From Lentisphaeria bacterium (GTDB lineage: Bacteria; Verrucomicrobiota; Lentisphaeria; Victivallales; JAADHT01): a stretch of 43,545 nucleotides of DNA. Below, one piece after another: positions 1-8,163 of this stretch. How positions within the stretch are numbered: the stretch's first letter is position 1; the number at the start of each line of letters is the position of its first letter. The notes beneath the pieces are model-generated. The model ran no database searches. It was not told the DNA's origin and saw only the letters and a list, made by a program, of their open reading frames with translations. The stretch lies in the NCBI GenBank assembly GCA_015486135.1, contig WFSE01000002.1, forward strand, positions 1 through 43,545, in the 5' to 3' direction. Both the position numbers and the translations under genes were made by a program.

Positions 1-392
1 ATCGCAGATTGAATGGGGATATGTTTTGTGAGTTCGAGCGACACGTTTTTATATATCTCTGGCGAAATGGACTTGCGAACATTTGCACACACGCCAGCGG
101 CATATAACCTCAACGACTCTTCCACTATCTTTTTATTGACTTCCGGGTAGTATTCCCGGGTTGTCTCTTCGTTTTTCACTGAAACTAGCAAGGATTCGCC
201 ACGCTCCTCGAAATCATCGTCGTAAAGATCGTAAAGAGTGTTTTTTAACGATCGAGCCCTATCCTTAGGGACGTTGAAAACGATAAGCCTAGTGAATCCC
301 TCGTATTCTCCGCCCATCTCGTTTATGCGGAAGGAGTATGTGGGGTAGTTCTTTTCTAGTCCTTCGAGTATTTTTTTATGAAATTTGTTCAT
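1..392 (-). CDS. Hypothetical protein downstream of a HEPN gene; 3' part beyond the window
   Basis: The frame is open from an ATG at 392-390 down to the window edge, giving at least 130 residues, so the C-terminus is missing. The start lies 1 nt after the stop of the restored HEPN frame (394-396), which implies one transcript and coupled translation. The visible part begins MNKFHKKILEGLEK and looks mixed alpha/beta and soluble, with a strand-like segment (LIVFNV) and an acidic stretch (YDLYDDDFEE). It shows no nucleotidyltransferase G-S-x-R-G-D/E motif, so it is not an obvious MNT partner of a HEPN/MNT toxin pair. I do not recognise the family. The region is more AT-rich than the polymerase gene beside it, which fits an accessory module. 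The reading frame is well supported; the function is unknown. Confidence 0.6.
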   Translation of the reverse strand, partial: MNKFHKKILEGLEKNYPTYSFRINEMGGEYEGFTRLIVFNVPKDRARSLKNTLYDLYDDDFEERGESLLVSVKNEETTREYYPEVNKKIVEESLRLYAAGVCANVRKSISPEIYKNVSLELTKHIPIQSA

Positions 393-393
393 G

Positions 394-758
394 TTACAGT
401 CCTGCGTTTTTTAGCAATGATTCAAAACGCTCCTCAATGTTTGCCTTCTCGGTTTTTAGTTCATCCAGGTCCACAGGGTCCGGCTCGTAGTCGGCAGTAA
501 CTCTCAAGGATTTTATTTGTTTATAGGGGCCATCTTTTTATCTGATCCAAATTGCTTCTTAACGAAATTTTCTGCTTGTTTGTGGACTCCGGGGGTGTTC
601 TTGCCCCTCTTCCATCGAACTCCTTGTGTCTTCGCATATTCTGTCACGAGTTGATATAGCGCGTAATACAGTCTGTTGGCGGCGGAGTCGAAATGCCCCG
701 ATTCTATGAGCTGCTCTCCTGTCTTCCAGTTCTGTTCCGCCTTTTTCTTCAATCCCAT
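394..758 (-). pseudogene. HEPN-domain (UPF0332-like) gene with a frameshift
   Basis: The start ATG at 758-756 has a good Shine-Dalgarno (AGGAGG, 6 nt upstream). The protein opens MGLKKKAEQNWKTGEQLIESG and continues AANRLYYALYQLV, the pattern of the first two helices of UPF0332-type HEPN proteins, followed by GVHKQAENFVKKQFG as in the mid-part of that family. The frame stops at 513-515. A second frame running to a stop at 394-396 supplies the expected C-terminus (SLRVTADYEPD...). One extra A in the A5 run (T5 at 535-539 on the plus strand) joins both parts into an about 121-residue HEPN protein. The cause may be a real inactivating indel, a homopolymer sequencing error, or a -1 ribosomal slip on AAAAAG. 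HEPN proteins are often RNases or toxin components; whether this one is active cannot be told. Confidence 0.6.
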
Positions 759-887
759 TCCCGTCCTCCTGAAAAAATACAATATTCCCTTCGCAAAGTT
801 TTGCAAATTGCGCTGACCCCACATCTCTCTTCACTTCGCATCTCTGTGCCTTCGTGTGAGGCACCTTCAAATTGCGAATGTGTGCTT

Positions 888-907
888 GCCAATTATTCAG
901 TGAGCCC
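888..907 (+). repeat. Copy A of a dispersed 20-bp intergenic repeat
   Basis: The 20-bp core GCCAATTATTCAGTGAGCCC lies between the HEPN module and polB. The same core, with at most one change, occurs at 38449-38468 in the same orientation and at 16899-16918 inverted. All three copies are intergenic. Here the flanks CCAATT and AATTGG also form a 6-bp inverted repeat around it. Confidence 0.6.
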
Positions 908-1009
908 TAATTGGGGGAACACACTGGTCCGCCTCTATGTGGGATGGGACGGATGCGTTGGGTGGACAATTGTTCGGCAAGACGCTAGATTGGGTGGAGG
1001 AGAGACCTT

Positions 1010-3325
1010 ATGGGAAAGGCTGGATTGCTGGAAGGGATGCTGTCGAAGTTGGACGAGGCCGTGCCGTCGAGGCGGGACCATGTCGTGGCGGTCGAGACGT
1101 CGGACGATGGCCGGGCGGTATTGTTTACGCGCGACGGCGACGGGTCGGCCGGAATGATTGAGACGGAGTTCCATCCGTTTATGTGGCTGGCGTCGGAAGA
1201 CCTTCTGGAGGGGGCCGGAGTGGACGCCAAGCTGGCCAGACTTTCGGGTGACGCCAAGTTTTCGGTTCTCGCGGAATTCGCGGATGCTAAGAGCTTGGGC
1301 AAGACGTTGAAATTTCTTCGGAAGACAACCGGATGTTCGCCATCCGCGCCCTCCGCTCCGTACAAGGTGATCCCTGACAGGTCCCAGCAGCTTATGATGA
1401 GCTTGGAGTTCCGCCTATTCAGAGGAATGGCGTATTGCGATGTGAGAAAACTCCGCTTCGATATAGAGACGCTCACCACCCAAGGGTTCGAGTTCCCCAA
1501 CCCTTCGCGTCCGGATGATCGGGTCGCCATGATCAGTATGGTGGATGATACGGGGTGGGAGGAGTGTCTGGTATTGGATTCCATGTCGGACGAGGCGGAG
1601 CGAAAGTTGCTGGAACGCTTCGCCGAATTGATCGTCGAAATAGACCCGGATATCATCGAGGGGCACAATATTTTCAATTTCGACCTTCCGTTCATAGAGA
1701 CTAGGTCGAAGCGGTTGGGGGTGGAGTTGCGCTTGGGGCGCATGTTGCCATGGCTCGACGGGGAGCGGCCTCCGTTGAAGGGGCGTTCCTCGCGCTTGAG
1801 CGTAGCGGAAAGGACCATATCCTACACGAAATACGAGATTGCCGGCCGCCATGTGGTGGACACGTTCCACTTGGTCCAGTATTACGATATCATCAGTCGC
1901 GAGCTGGAGAGTTTTGGATTGAAGTCGGTGGCGCGTCATTTTGGAGTGGCCGCTCCCGATCGGACGTATGTGGATCCGAAGGAGATTCCGAGGCTTTTCG
2001 CCTCCGATCCCGATCGGTTGCGGGCGTACGCTCTCGACGATGCCAGGGAGGCGGCCGCCATTTCCGACATCCTGGCTCCAAGTTATTTCCATCAAACCCA
2101 GCTCGTCCCCTTGTCGTATCAAAACTGCGTGGTCCGTGGAAACGCCTCAAAGATAGAGGCGATGCTCCTAGCCGCTTATTTGGCGGCTGGTGAGTCAATT
2201 CCATCTCCAGAGCCGCCTAGACCTTTCAGTGGTGCCTTGACTGCCGCTCCGGAGACCGGCGTTTTCAAGCAGGTTCGGCATTGCGATGTGCGTTCGCTTT
2301 ATCCTTCCATAATCATTTCAAACCACTGGTGCCCAAAGCGCGATTCCCTAGGGGCGTTCGCGAATCTCCTCGAGAAATTGAGGAGTTTCCGGCTGGACGC
2401 CAAGGACGCGGCGACCAAAGCCAAAGACACCAGTTCCAAGGACGCGGACATCCTTTCCGCCCTCCAATCGGCTTTCAAAATCCTTATCAACTCCTTTTAT
2501 GGCTATTTGGGGTTTTCCCAGGGGAGCTTCAACGATTACGGATTGGCGGAAAGGGTTACCGCGGAGGGACGCGGAATTCTGGAAACCATGATGGATATCC
2601 TCCGGTCAGAAGGAGCCGTGATAATTGAGGTTGACACCGATGGGATATATTTCCATCTTCCGGACGACGACGGGACACCGGACGCGGTTTCCGCGATACG
2701 CAAAAAGATGGAAACGGAACTCCCGAAAGGAATAGAAGTCGAAATGGACGCGGCGTATCCGGCTATGTTCAGCTATAAAAGCAAAAACTACGCGCTGTTA
2801 CGCGAGGATGGCGAGATGGCGATAACCGGGGCGGCGCTCAAATCCCGAGGGCTCGAGCCTTTCCAGCGCAAATATCTCCGGGAGCTTCTTGAGGTCATCC
2901 TGAAACGCGGAGGCGAGGGCGCCGGCGAGCTGACTCGGAAATATCGCGAAGCCATCATCGATAAAACGATTCCCTTGAGGGACCTCGCCAAAACGGAGGA
3001 GTTGAGGGAATCCCCCGACAACTACAAACGAAAGCTGGCGAACGGAAAGGGCCGCCGTTCGGCGGCTTACGAACTGGCCGCAAAATCCGGACTGGATTTC
3101 AAACAGGGGGACAAGGTTGCATTTTACGTCACGGGCGGGAAAAAACGTGTCTCAGTGGTGGAAAACTCAAAACTGCTAAGCGACGCCCCGCGGGATTCGC
3201 GGGATGAAAATTCGGAGTTTTATTTGGCGAAGCTCGACGATTTGGCCGCGAAATTCGCGGAGTTCCTCCCCCGGGAGGAGGAGGCGGAAGCCGATGACAA
3301 TCCTTTGGGATTGGAATTCAACTAG
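1010..3325 (+). CDS. polB: Family B DNA polymerase (Pol II-like) with 3'-5' exonuclease
   Basis: This 771-residue protein is a template-directed DNA polymerase, most like bacterial Pol II (about 780 aa), which usually works in repair and lesion bypass. In order: N-terminal domain; exonuclease Exo I FDIET (150-154) with the two acidic residues, Exo II GHNIFNFDLPF (218-228), Exo III YALDDA (340-345); polymerase motif A DVRSLYPS (426-433), motif B KILINSFYGYLG (490-501), motif C VDTDGIYF (541-548). Both active sites appear intact. Motif C has DTDG where most family B enzymes have DTDS. The ATG is preceded by GGAGGAG about 7 nt upstream. The gene stands alone on the plus strand and faces a minus-strand permease gene. 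No SOS-type operator was recognised upstream. Confidence 0.93.
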   Translation: MGKAGLLEGMLSKLDEAVPSRRDHVVAVETSDDGRAVLFTRDGDGSAGMIETEFHPFMWLASEDLLEGAGVDAKLARLSGDAKFSVLAEFADAKSLGKTLKFLRKTTGCSPSAPSAPYKVIPDRSQQLMMSLEFRLFRGMAYCDVRKLRFDIETLTTQGFEFPNPSRPDDRVAMISMVDDTGWEECLVLDSMSDEAERKLLERFAELIVEIDPDIIEGHNIFNFDLPFIETRSKRLGVELRLGRMLPWLDGERPPLKGRSSRLSVAERTISYTKYEIAGRHVVDTFHLVQYYDIISRELESFGLKSVARHFGVAAPDRTYVDPKEIPRLFASDPDRLRAYALDDAREAAAISDILAPSYFHQTQLVPLSYQNCVVRGNASKIEAMLLAAYLAAGESIPSPEPPRPFSGALTAAPETGVFKQVRHCDVRSLYPSIIISNHWCPKRDSLGAFANLLEKLRSFRLDAKDAATKAKDTSSKDADILSALQSAFKILINSFYGYLGFSQGSFNDYGLAERVTAEGRGILETMMDILRSEGAVIIEVDTDGIYFHLPDDDGTPDAVSAIRKKMETELPKGIEVEMDAAYPAMFSYKSKNYALLREDGEMAITGAALKSRGLEPFQRKYLRELLEVILKRGGEGAGELTRKYREAIIDKTIPLRDLAKTEELRESPDNYKRKLANGKGRRSAAYELAAKSGLDFKQGDKVAFYVTGGKKRVSVVENSKLLSDAPRDSRDENSEFYLAKLDDLAAKFAEFLPREEEAEADDNPLGLEFN

Positions 3326-3445
3326 GGCTTGCAGGTGAAGCGGAGAACGCCCCCCTGTCCACGTTGCCTGCACTAATCCTGCCGAAGTGAGTTAGTCGAA
3401 AGAGCCGCCCATCCGCTCCGACTCCCGAGTCCTAGATTTCTGTGC

Positions 3446-4474
3446 TCAGGACTTTTTCCCCTCGAAGGATATTCGGGGATCCACGAGAACGTAAAGGAAA
3501 TCGGCTATCATGATGCCGGCTAGAGTCAGCGTTCCGCCAAAGGCGAAGAGGGTCATGAGAAGGGGGATGTCCCTACTTCCTAGCGCCATCATGGACAGGG
3601 ATCCCATTCCGGGAATGTTGAAGATATGTTCGATAATGATACTTCCGGCGACCATCCCTGGGAGAAGGCTCGCAAAGAGGGTTATCAGGATAATCATAGC
3701 GTTGCGGAGCGCGTGTTTGAACAAAACCGCTCTTTCGGAAAGTCCTTTGGCGCGTGCCGTGCGGATGTAGTCTTGCCGGATGACATCCAGCATGCCGCTT
3801 CGAGCGTAGCGCGACAAGCCGGCGAACCCGGCGTAACTGAGGCATATCACCGGTAATATGTAATGTTTCGTCGTGTCCCAGAGAATTAGCCAAGTCGATT
3901 CCCCGGGGGCGACGGAGGCTTTCAAGCCTTTCAGGGGAAGCAAAGGCCAGCGACCACCCTCGCAAAAGGTCGATTGCAGTAGCAACGCGACCCATGCGCT
4001 CATGAGGGAATACAAGAGAAACAGCACGAATGTTATAGTGGCGTCGAGTTTTTTGTTTTTTGATATTGCGGAATGGATCCCTATGGGAATAGCCAGAAGA
4101 TAGGTGATGAGGATCGCCCAGAAATTCAGAGACACGGTTACGGGAAGTCGCTCGAGGACGATGTCCGTTACGGGACGCCCTATGTCCACCGAGGCGGAAT
4201 CGCCAAAATCGCCATGTAACACGACACCCTTTAGCCAGTAGTAGAATCCGACCATGACTGGCTCGTCCAAGTGGAGCTTTTCCCTTAGGGAGGTGTTTCG
4301 AACGAGTGCGCCTTTCCCCGCCGCCAGCCCGGCTGAAGATGCTTGCGATTCCTCTAGAAACGAGCTTTTTGTGGGGTCGCCAGGGGCTAGTCGGACGAGG
4401 AAATAACTGACTAGAAGGATGGCGAAGAGTGTAATCACCGCCAAAATTAATCTTTTTCCCAAATATCGCAACAT
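3446..4474 (-). CDS. ABC transporter permease, dipeptide/oligopeptide (DppB/YejB) type, orphan
   Basis: This 342-residue inner-membrane protein has an N-terminal membrane helix (residues about 9-28), the LAPGDP motif typical of DppB/OppB permeases just after it, and several further helices. The cytoplasmic coupling (EAA-type) loop is clear at about 230-255 (DYIRTARAKGLSERAVLFKHALRNA region), followed by IPGMG and a C-terminal VDPRI, all characteristic of the family. Such permeases pair with a DppC-type permease, two ATPases and a binding protein; none is encoded here, so the partners must lie elsewhere. It follows the PAP2 gene by 69 nt on the same strand and probably ends the 7985-to-3446 operon. 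It converges with polB. Peptide import is the usual role; the substrate cannot be deduced. Confidence 0.88.
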   Translation of the reverse strand: MLRYLGKRLILAVITLFAILLVSYFLVRLAPGDPTKSSFLEESQASSAGLAAGKGALVRNTSLREKLHLDEPVMVGFYYWLKGVVLHGDFGDSASVDIGRPVTDIVLERLPVTVSLNFWAILITYLLAIPIGIHSAISKNKKLDATITFVLFLLYSLMSAWVALLLQSTFCEGGRWPLLPLKGLKASVAPGESTWLILWDTTKHYILPVICLSYAGFAGLSRYARSGMLDVIRQDYIRTARAKGLSERAVLFKHALRNAMIILITLFASLLPGMVAGSIIIEHIFNIPGMGSLSMMALGSRDIPLLMTLFAFGGTLTLAGIMIADFLYVLVDPRISFEGKKS

Positions 4475-4543
4475 GGACGCCTCGCTCGAGCGACTCGCGG
4501 ATAGTGGTTGTTCAACACGTTCTCCCGGTGCCGTCCAAACACT

Positions 4544-5683
4544 CTAGGAGCGCTGCCCGTCGATGTCAACTGTCAATTCCATTCGGTTTTTCTCTTGTCG
4601 AGTTGAGCCGCTAGGGAAAAATCGCGTAAGTCGATAGAAGAGATACGCCATGAATATCCCGAAAATCCCATCCACCGAGTAGTGCCATCCCAAAAGCGTC
4701 GAACCGATTTGAACCGCCGCAAGATATGCGAACATCAACCCTCCCGACATGCGGCTCCTTTCCCAAAGGAAAAACGCGAACAGCGCGATAATCCCGACAT
4801 GTAGGCTGGGGAAGGCGGCGATCCCCTCGTAGATGAATCTACGGGCGTGCTCCGGGTCGATTAGCCCTAGGTAATAGTGTCTGGCGAGTTGATCTTGCAG
4901 GCGGGAGGCTATTGGCGCTTGTAGCTTGGAAAACCATTCCGGATATACATATATGGGGCCCAGGGACGGAATCAACACCGCGGTGAGCCCTCCGAATATC
5001 CACATCGCGAAATACGCAGTGAAAAATCTGGTGTGCTCCTCCAAGGGGGGGACTACGGCGAAGTAAACCAGTACTATCGGCTTCAAAGCATACCAGAGGA
5101 CGTATAGTTTGTCGAATATGCCCGCGGAAATCCCGCCTCCTAAAAAATCCACAAGAAGCTTGTTTGGATTGAAGCCGAATGTCAGAAATCGGTCCATCAG
5201 AGCGAGGGCGGGGTCGTGGAGAGTGGAGTTCACGGCGGGGATGGCCTGTTTCACATCGCAATAGAGGAGGAGCACTATTTTCAGCCAGAGAAAGATTTTC
5301 GTTAGTCGGATCAGTTTTTCCGCCGTCAAGTATTTTTCGAAGAACGAGGAACGCCATATTCCGTCGAACAGTTTCCCGGAGGTGCCGGAACGCCTGAGCT
5401 TCAAGGCTATCAACGCCGCGTCAATCAGAATGTAGACCCCCGCCAGTTCCAGAAATATCACGTCGAACCGCCATTGTCGAAGCAGTTCGTAATGGAATCG
5501 GGAGCCGGAAAAGCGGAGAACGCACAAGGCCAGAACAACATAAACCGCGCAAAGAACGTCGTATGGCAGTAGGGCCTTCCCGAAAAGATTGTGGTGTCCG
5601 TCCGGCGGTGCTATGGAGCCCCCAATGTCGTCCCGCGCTGTTTCCGCATCGTTCCTCATATTGAAATGGAGCACCCTTGACAC
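4544..5683 (-). CDS. PAP2-superfamily membrane protein (PAP2_3 / AUR1-like)
   Basis: This polytopic membrane protein of up to 379 residues carries the two best-conserved PAP2 phosphatase motifs near its C-terminus: AAFPSLHVG (PSLHV) and GWHYSVDGIFG. The histidines in these motifs are the catalytic residues of the superfamily. The order and spacing fit the PAP2_3 group, which includes the AUR1 inositol-phosphorylceramide synthases, so the protein may act on a lipid phosphate or transfer a phospho-headgroup. The start is uncertain: a GTG at 5683, the next GTG, or ATG nine codons in; none has a textbook Shine-Dalgarno. It sits 39 nt downstream of the DUF167 gene in an envelope-flavoured operon with a NamZ-type muramidase. 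The substrate is unknown. Confidence 0.82.
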   Translation of the reverse strand: MSRVLHFNMRNDAETARDDIGGSIAPPDGHHNLFGKALLPYDVLCAVYVVLALCVLRFSGSRFHYELLRQWRFDVIFLELAGVYILIDAALIALKLRRSGTSGKLFDGIWRSSFFEKYLTAEKLIRLTKIFLWLKIVLLLYCDVKQAIPAVNSTLHDPALALMDRFLTFGFNPNKLLVDFLGGGISAGIFDKLYVLWYALKPIVLVYFAVVPPLEEHTRFFTAYFAMWIFGGLTAVLIPSLGPIYVYPEWFSKLQAPIASRLQDQLARHYYLGLIDPEHARRFIYEGIAAFPSLHVGIIALFAFFLWERSRMSGGLMFAYLAAVQIGSTLLGWHYSVDGIFGIFMAYLFYRLTRFFPSGSTRQEKNRMELTVDIDGQRS

Positions 5684-5722
5684 GCCCTTGCAAGAGGTGG
5701 AAACGCATGCGGGAGCATTTGT

Positions 5723-6004
5723 TCAGCAAGCTCTCATGAGGCGTTTCGCATCCTCCTCGGAAATTCCCGTTAGCTCTATGGTTTTTCGTCTGGATGCGAA
5801 TCCCGTGACTACGGAGACGGCGCTTTTGGGGAGTTTCAATTTGGCCGCCAAAAGTTTTTCCACTGCTTTGTTGGCTTTTCCCTTGTCCGGGGGAGCCGTT
5901 ACTTTTATTTTCATCGCACCTCCGTCAAGGCCGACAATCTCGTCGCGCGATGCCGAAGGGATTACCTTTATCTCTATTTTGCACTTTGTGTTGACGTGCT
6001 TCAT
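5723..6004 (-). CDS. DUF167 / YggU-family protein
   Basis: Ninety-three residues from the ATG at 6004, which overlaps the stop of the upstream NamZ-like gene (TAATG), the usual sign of translational coupling. The frame extends further upstream but without a better start. The sequence shows the DUF167 pattern: IEIKVIPSASRDEIVG, then KIKVTAPPDKGKANKAVEKLLA and VSVVTGFASRRKTIELTG. This is a widespread small alpha/beta fold of unknown biochemical role, frequently encoded next to cell-envelope or division genes. Its length is normal for the family. Family assignment is firm; the function is not known. Confidence 0.9.
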   Translation of the reverse strand: MKHVNTKCKIEIKVIPSASRDEIVGLDGGAMKIKVTAPPDKGKANKAVEKLLAAKLKLPKSAVSVVTGFASRRKTIELTGISEEDAKRLMRAC

Positions 6005-7263
6005 TACTTGTAGATCAGGTATTTGGCGCGTTTCGCTTTGAAAAGGAGGAGGGCGCGTTGCCACGACTTGGCGATGGCTTTGGATGTCCAACCGGATTGG
6101 ACTCTTTGCCGTACCGTCGCCGTTCCCATCGCCTTGTCGAATGTCGCCGTTTTGTCACTTCTCCAACGGAACATATTCGGAGCCGAGTAGTATTTCGATA
6201 AATAGCATAGAATCGCCACCTCCGTGGTGGCCGGCATGAACCTTGCCGGGTTGATCACGTGTATTTGAACTCCATGGGTGGCCTTTTTGGCATATGCTCC
6301 GTAAAATGGGGTGTAGTGGATGGGGCGGAAGCGAATTCCGGGGAGTTTCAGCGCGTTCAAATGGGCCGCCATGTGGTTGGCGTCGATCCAGGGAGCGGTT
6401 ACCGCTTGGAACGGGAGCGTGTACCCTATGCCGATGTTTAAGACTCCGGTTTCCCCCAACGTGCCGGTGGCGGCGAAGCAACACGCTGCGTCCGAGGTGG
6501 GAATGTGAGGGGAGGTGGGGACCCAGGGAAGCCCGGTCTGCTTCCAGGACATGCCCCTCCGGTAGTTGACCATAGGGACCACTTTCAGCTTACAGCCGAT
6601 GTGCTCTTCGGTGTTTAGGTATCTAGCCAGTTCCCCCACGGTCATCCCATAGACCCGGGGAATAGGATACAGACCTATGAAAGAAAGGTATTTCTTTTCC
6701 GAAACCGGGCCGTCCACCACTACGCCGCCAAACGGGTCCGGTCTGTCTAGGACTATAACCAGCTTCCCCGCCAAGGCGGCGGCCTTCATGCACTCGGCAA
6801 GATGCCAGATGAATGTGTACGCACGGCTTCCCACATCCTGTATGTCGTATATCAGAGCGTCTATCTTCGCCAGCGCCTCTTTCGATGGTTTGTGCCCGTT
6901 GGCTCCGTAAAGCGAATACACTGGCAATCCCGTTTTGGTGTCGTGCCCGTTGCCGAAGGAATCGCCGGCGCGGACATTCCCGCGTATACCGTGTTCGGGG
7001 GCGAATAGCGCCACTAGATTCACGCGGGGGTCGCGCTTGAGCAAGTCCGCGCTGGATTGCAGATTGGCGTCAACCCCCGTTGGATTTGTTAAAAGTCCCA
7101 CGCGCATTCCCGCCACGAGCGACGTGTGCCTCGCCAAAAATAGCTCGAGCCCCGAATATACTCTGGCATGGGATGTGGCGCAGGCTAGGAGCAAGGGAAC
7201 CACGGCTATTAGGATGCTTAGGCGGCTTTTAGCGGATAATCTTTGCGGTGAACATGTGCCCAT
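6004..7263 (-). CDS. NamZ-like exo-beta-N-acetylmuramidase (DUF1343, GH171 family)
   Basis: About 419 residues from the ATG at 7263; the frame reaches 7341 but this start gives a clean signal peptide (LSILIAVVPLLLACATSHA) and follows the previous stop (7266-7268) by 2 nt. DUF1343 hallmarks are present: GLLTNPTGVD, FAPEHGIRG, YDIQDVGSRAYTFIWHL, VLDRPDPFGG and GETGVLNIGIGY. Characterised members of this family (NamZ of Bacillus subtilis) remove terminal MurNAc from peptidoglycan fragments. The signal suggests export to the periplasm, or a lipoprotein if LLAC acts as a lipobox (not ideal). In context it implies cell-wall turnover or recycling, together with the membrane and PAP2 proteins of this operon. 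No MurNAc uptake or kinase gene is seen nearby. Confidence 0.88.
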   Translation of the reverse strand: MGTCSPQRLSAKSRLSILIAVVPLLLACATSHARVYSGLELFLARHTSLVAGMRVGLLTNPTGVDANLQSSADLLKRDPRVNLVALFAPEHGIRGNVRAGDSFGNGHDTKTGLPVYSLYGANGHKPSKEALAKIDALIYDIQDVGSRAYTFIWHLAECMKAAALAGKLVIVLDRPDPFGGVVVDGPVSEKKYLSFIGLYPIPRVYGMTVGELARYLNTEEHIGCKLKVVPMVNYRRGMSWKQTGLPWVPTSPHIPTSDAACCFAATGTLGETGVLNIGIGYTLPFQAVTAPWIDANHMAAHLNALKLPGIRFRPIHYTPFYGAYAKKATHGVQIHVINPARFMPATTEVAILCYLSKYYSAPNMFRWRSDKTATFDKAMGTATVRQRVQSGWTSKAIAKSWQRALLLFKAKRAKYLIYK

Positions 7264-7265
7264 GA

Positions 7266-7985
7266 TTACTTTGCGCCCTCCGTTTTCTCCCGTTGGGGGC
7301 GGAGAAGGGGATCGTCGAGCTTCTCGGAACCGTGGCTCCAAGGCTTTTTTCGCCTAATCTCGGACAATCTGTAATTGTACAGCATTGCCAGCATGCAGGC
7401 GAGGGTGCCCCCCAAAACGAAATAGTTGGTGCTGTCAAAACAGAACAGGATTAGAAATCCCGATGTGAACGCTCCGAATTCGATGAACGCCAGACGCGAA
7501 TCAAGCCATAACGGAATGGCTATGGTGCCGCGAATCCCGCTTTCGGGCTTCATTAAGGAGAGCACTGTCACAGTGCGGAGATGACGAAAATGTATGCATG
7601 CTTCCAAGAGGATGAATGCTCCACAGAGAAATGCGTATATACGCCAGCTCGAATAAAGCCGACATATGTACAGGAACAACCAAACGGTCACTGTGGATAT
7701 GAGAAGCTCGGAAAAATACCGGAAGACCATCTTTTTCGGCTTGAACAAGTCTCTTTCCGTTATCCTCTTCCAAGGATAGCCTCCTTCCAACACACAGAAG
7801 CGCTTGGCATGGTCGTTGTAGAGCCTGGTCCCCCAATAATTCATCAGCCAGTCAGAGGAGTAGATTATCAGCCACAGTACCGCTATCGTCGAGGGGCGTT
7901 GGAAAAACGAGCTGTTGACAAGGTTGGCGAGGGATACGTGCAGCGTAATCATGGCTTGGTGAGAATGAGCGACAACAACGAACAT
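7266..7985 (-). CDS. Integral membrane protein of unknown function
   Basis: A 239-residue protein with about five hydrophobic segments, for example STIAVLWLIIYSS, TVTVWLFLYICRLY, AFLCGAFILLEACI, FGAFTSGFLILFCF and YFVLGGTLACMLAML. A charged C-terminal tail ends in QREKTEGAK. No catalytic motif was recognised. It is the first gene of the minus-strand operon that continues into the NamZ-like gene 2 nt later, so it may take part in the same envelope process. The 5' region (7986-8212) holds the structured element and promoter described separately. Confidence 0.7.
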   Translation of the reverse strand: MFVVVAHSHQAMITLHVSLANLVNSSFFQRPSTIAVLWLIIYSSDWLMNYWGTRLYNDHAKRFCVLEGGYPWKRITERDLFKPKKMVFRYFSELLISTVTVWLFLYICRLYSSWRIYAFLCGAFILLEACIHFRHLRTVTVLSLMKPESGIRGTIAIPLWLDSRLAFIEFGAFTSGFLILFCFDSTNYFVLGGTLACMLAMLYNYRLSEIRRKKPWSHGSEKLDDPLLRPQREKTEGAK

Positions 7986-8032
7986 CGCGGACTCCTCCAG
8001 GGGCGAACAAAAACATGCGGAGCGAGCGCACT

Positions 8033-8124
8033 AAAAAGGAAGCAGGGAGGTTCTCCGCACGTTCTCGGAACTTTAAAGCCTAGCGGCTTTGATGCGATAT
8101 TGTTCAGAGGTTCACCCTGCTTCC
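8033..8124 (-). ncRNA. Candidate small RNA or structured leader between htrA and the envelope operon
   Basis: On the minus strand this about 87-nt element is closed by a perfect 10-bp stem (GGAAGCAGGG with CCCTGCTTCC; 8115-8124 and 8038-8047 in plus coordinates) followed at once by TTTTT (8033-8037), like a terminator tail. Inside are a 6-bp hairpin AAAGCC/GGCTTT (8075-8090) and a possible GTTC-CGA-GAAC hairpin. A sigma70-like promoter (8135-8163) would start transcription just before the first stem base. This fits a free-standing RNA or an attenuator ahead of the gene starting at 7985. It does not match the SRP RNA core, a complete tRNA, or any riboswitch consensus I can recall. The sequence in 7986-8032 shows nothing else. 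Confidence 0.35.
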
Positions 8125-8134
8125 TATGGGGATA

Positions 8135-8163
8135 AAAGTAGTTCGGGGGGCGTGGCATTGCAA
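8135..8163 (-). promoter_or_regulatory. Putative sigma70-type promoter for the structured RNA and envelope operon
   Basis: Read on the minus strand: -35 TTGCAA (4/6 match), spacer of 17 nt, -10 TACTTT (3/6 match). The predicted start is near 8128, directly before the 10-bp closing stem of the structured element. The match is modest, but spacing and position agree with each other. Confidence 0.35.

Noticed and set aside
985-2122. Long minus-strand ORFs opposite polB
   Set aside because: They are shadows of a well-supported coding frame; their translations show no domain pattern.
8038-8124. tRNA or SRP RNA
   Set aside because: On the plus strand the end resembles a T-loop (GGTTCA) plus a 7-nt acceptor strand, but no 3' half of the T-stem exists. 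The SRP apical motif GGAAGGAAGCAGC is absent on both strands.
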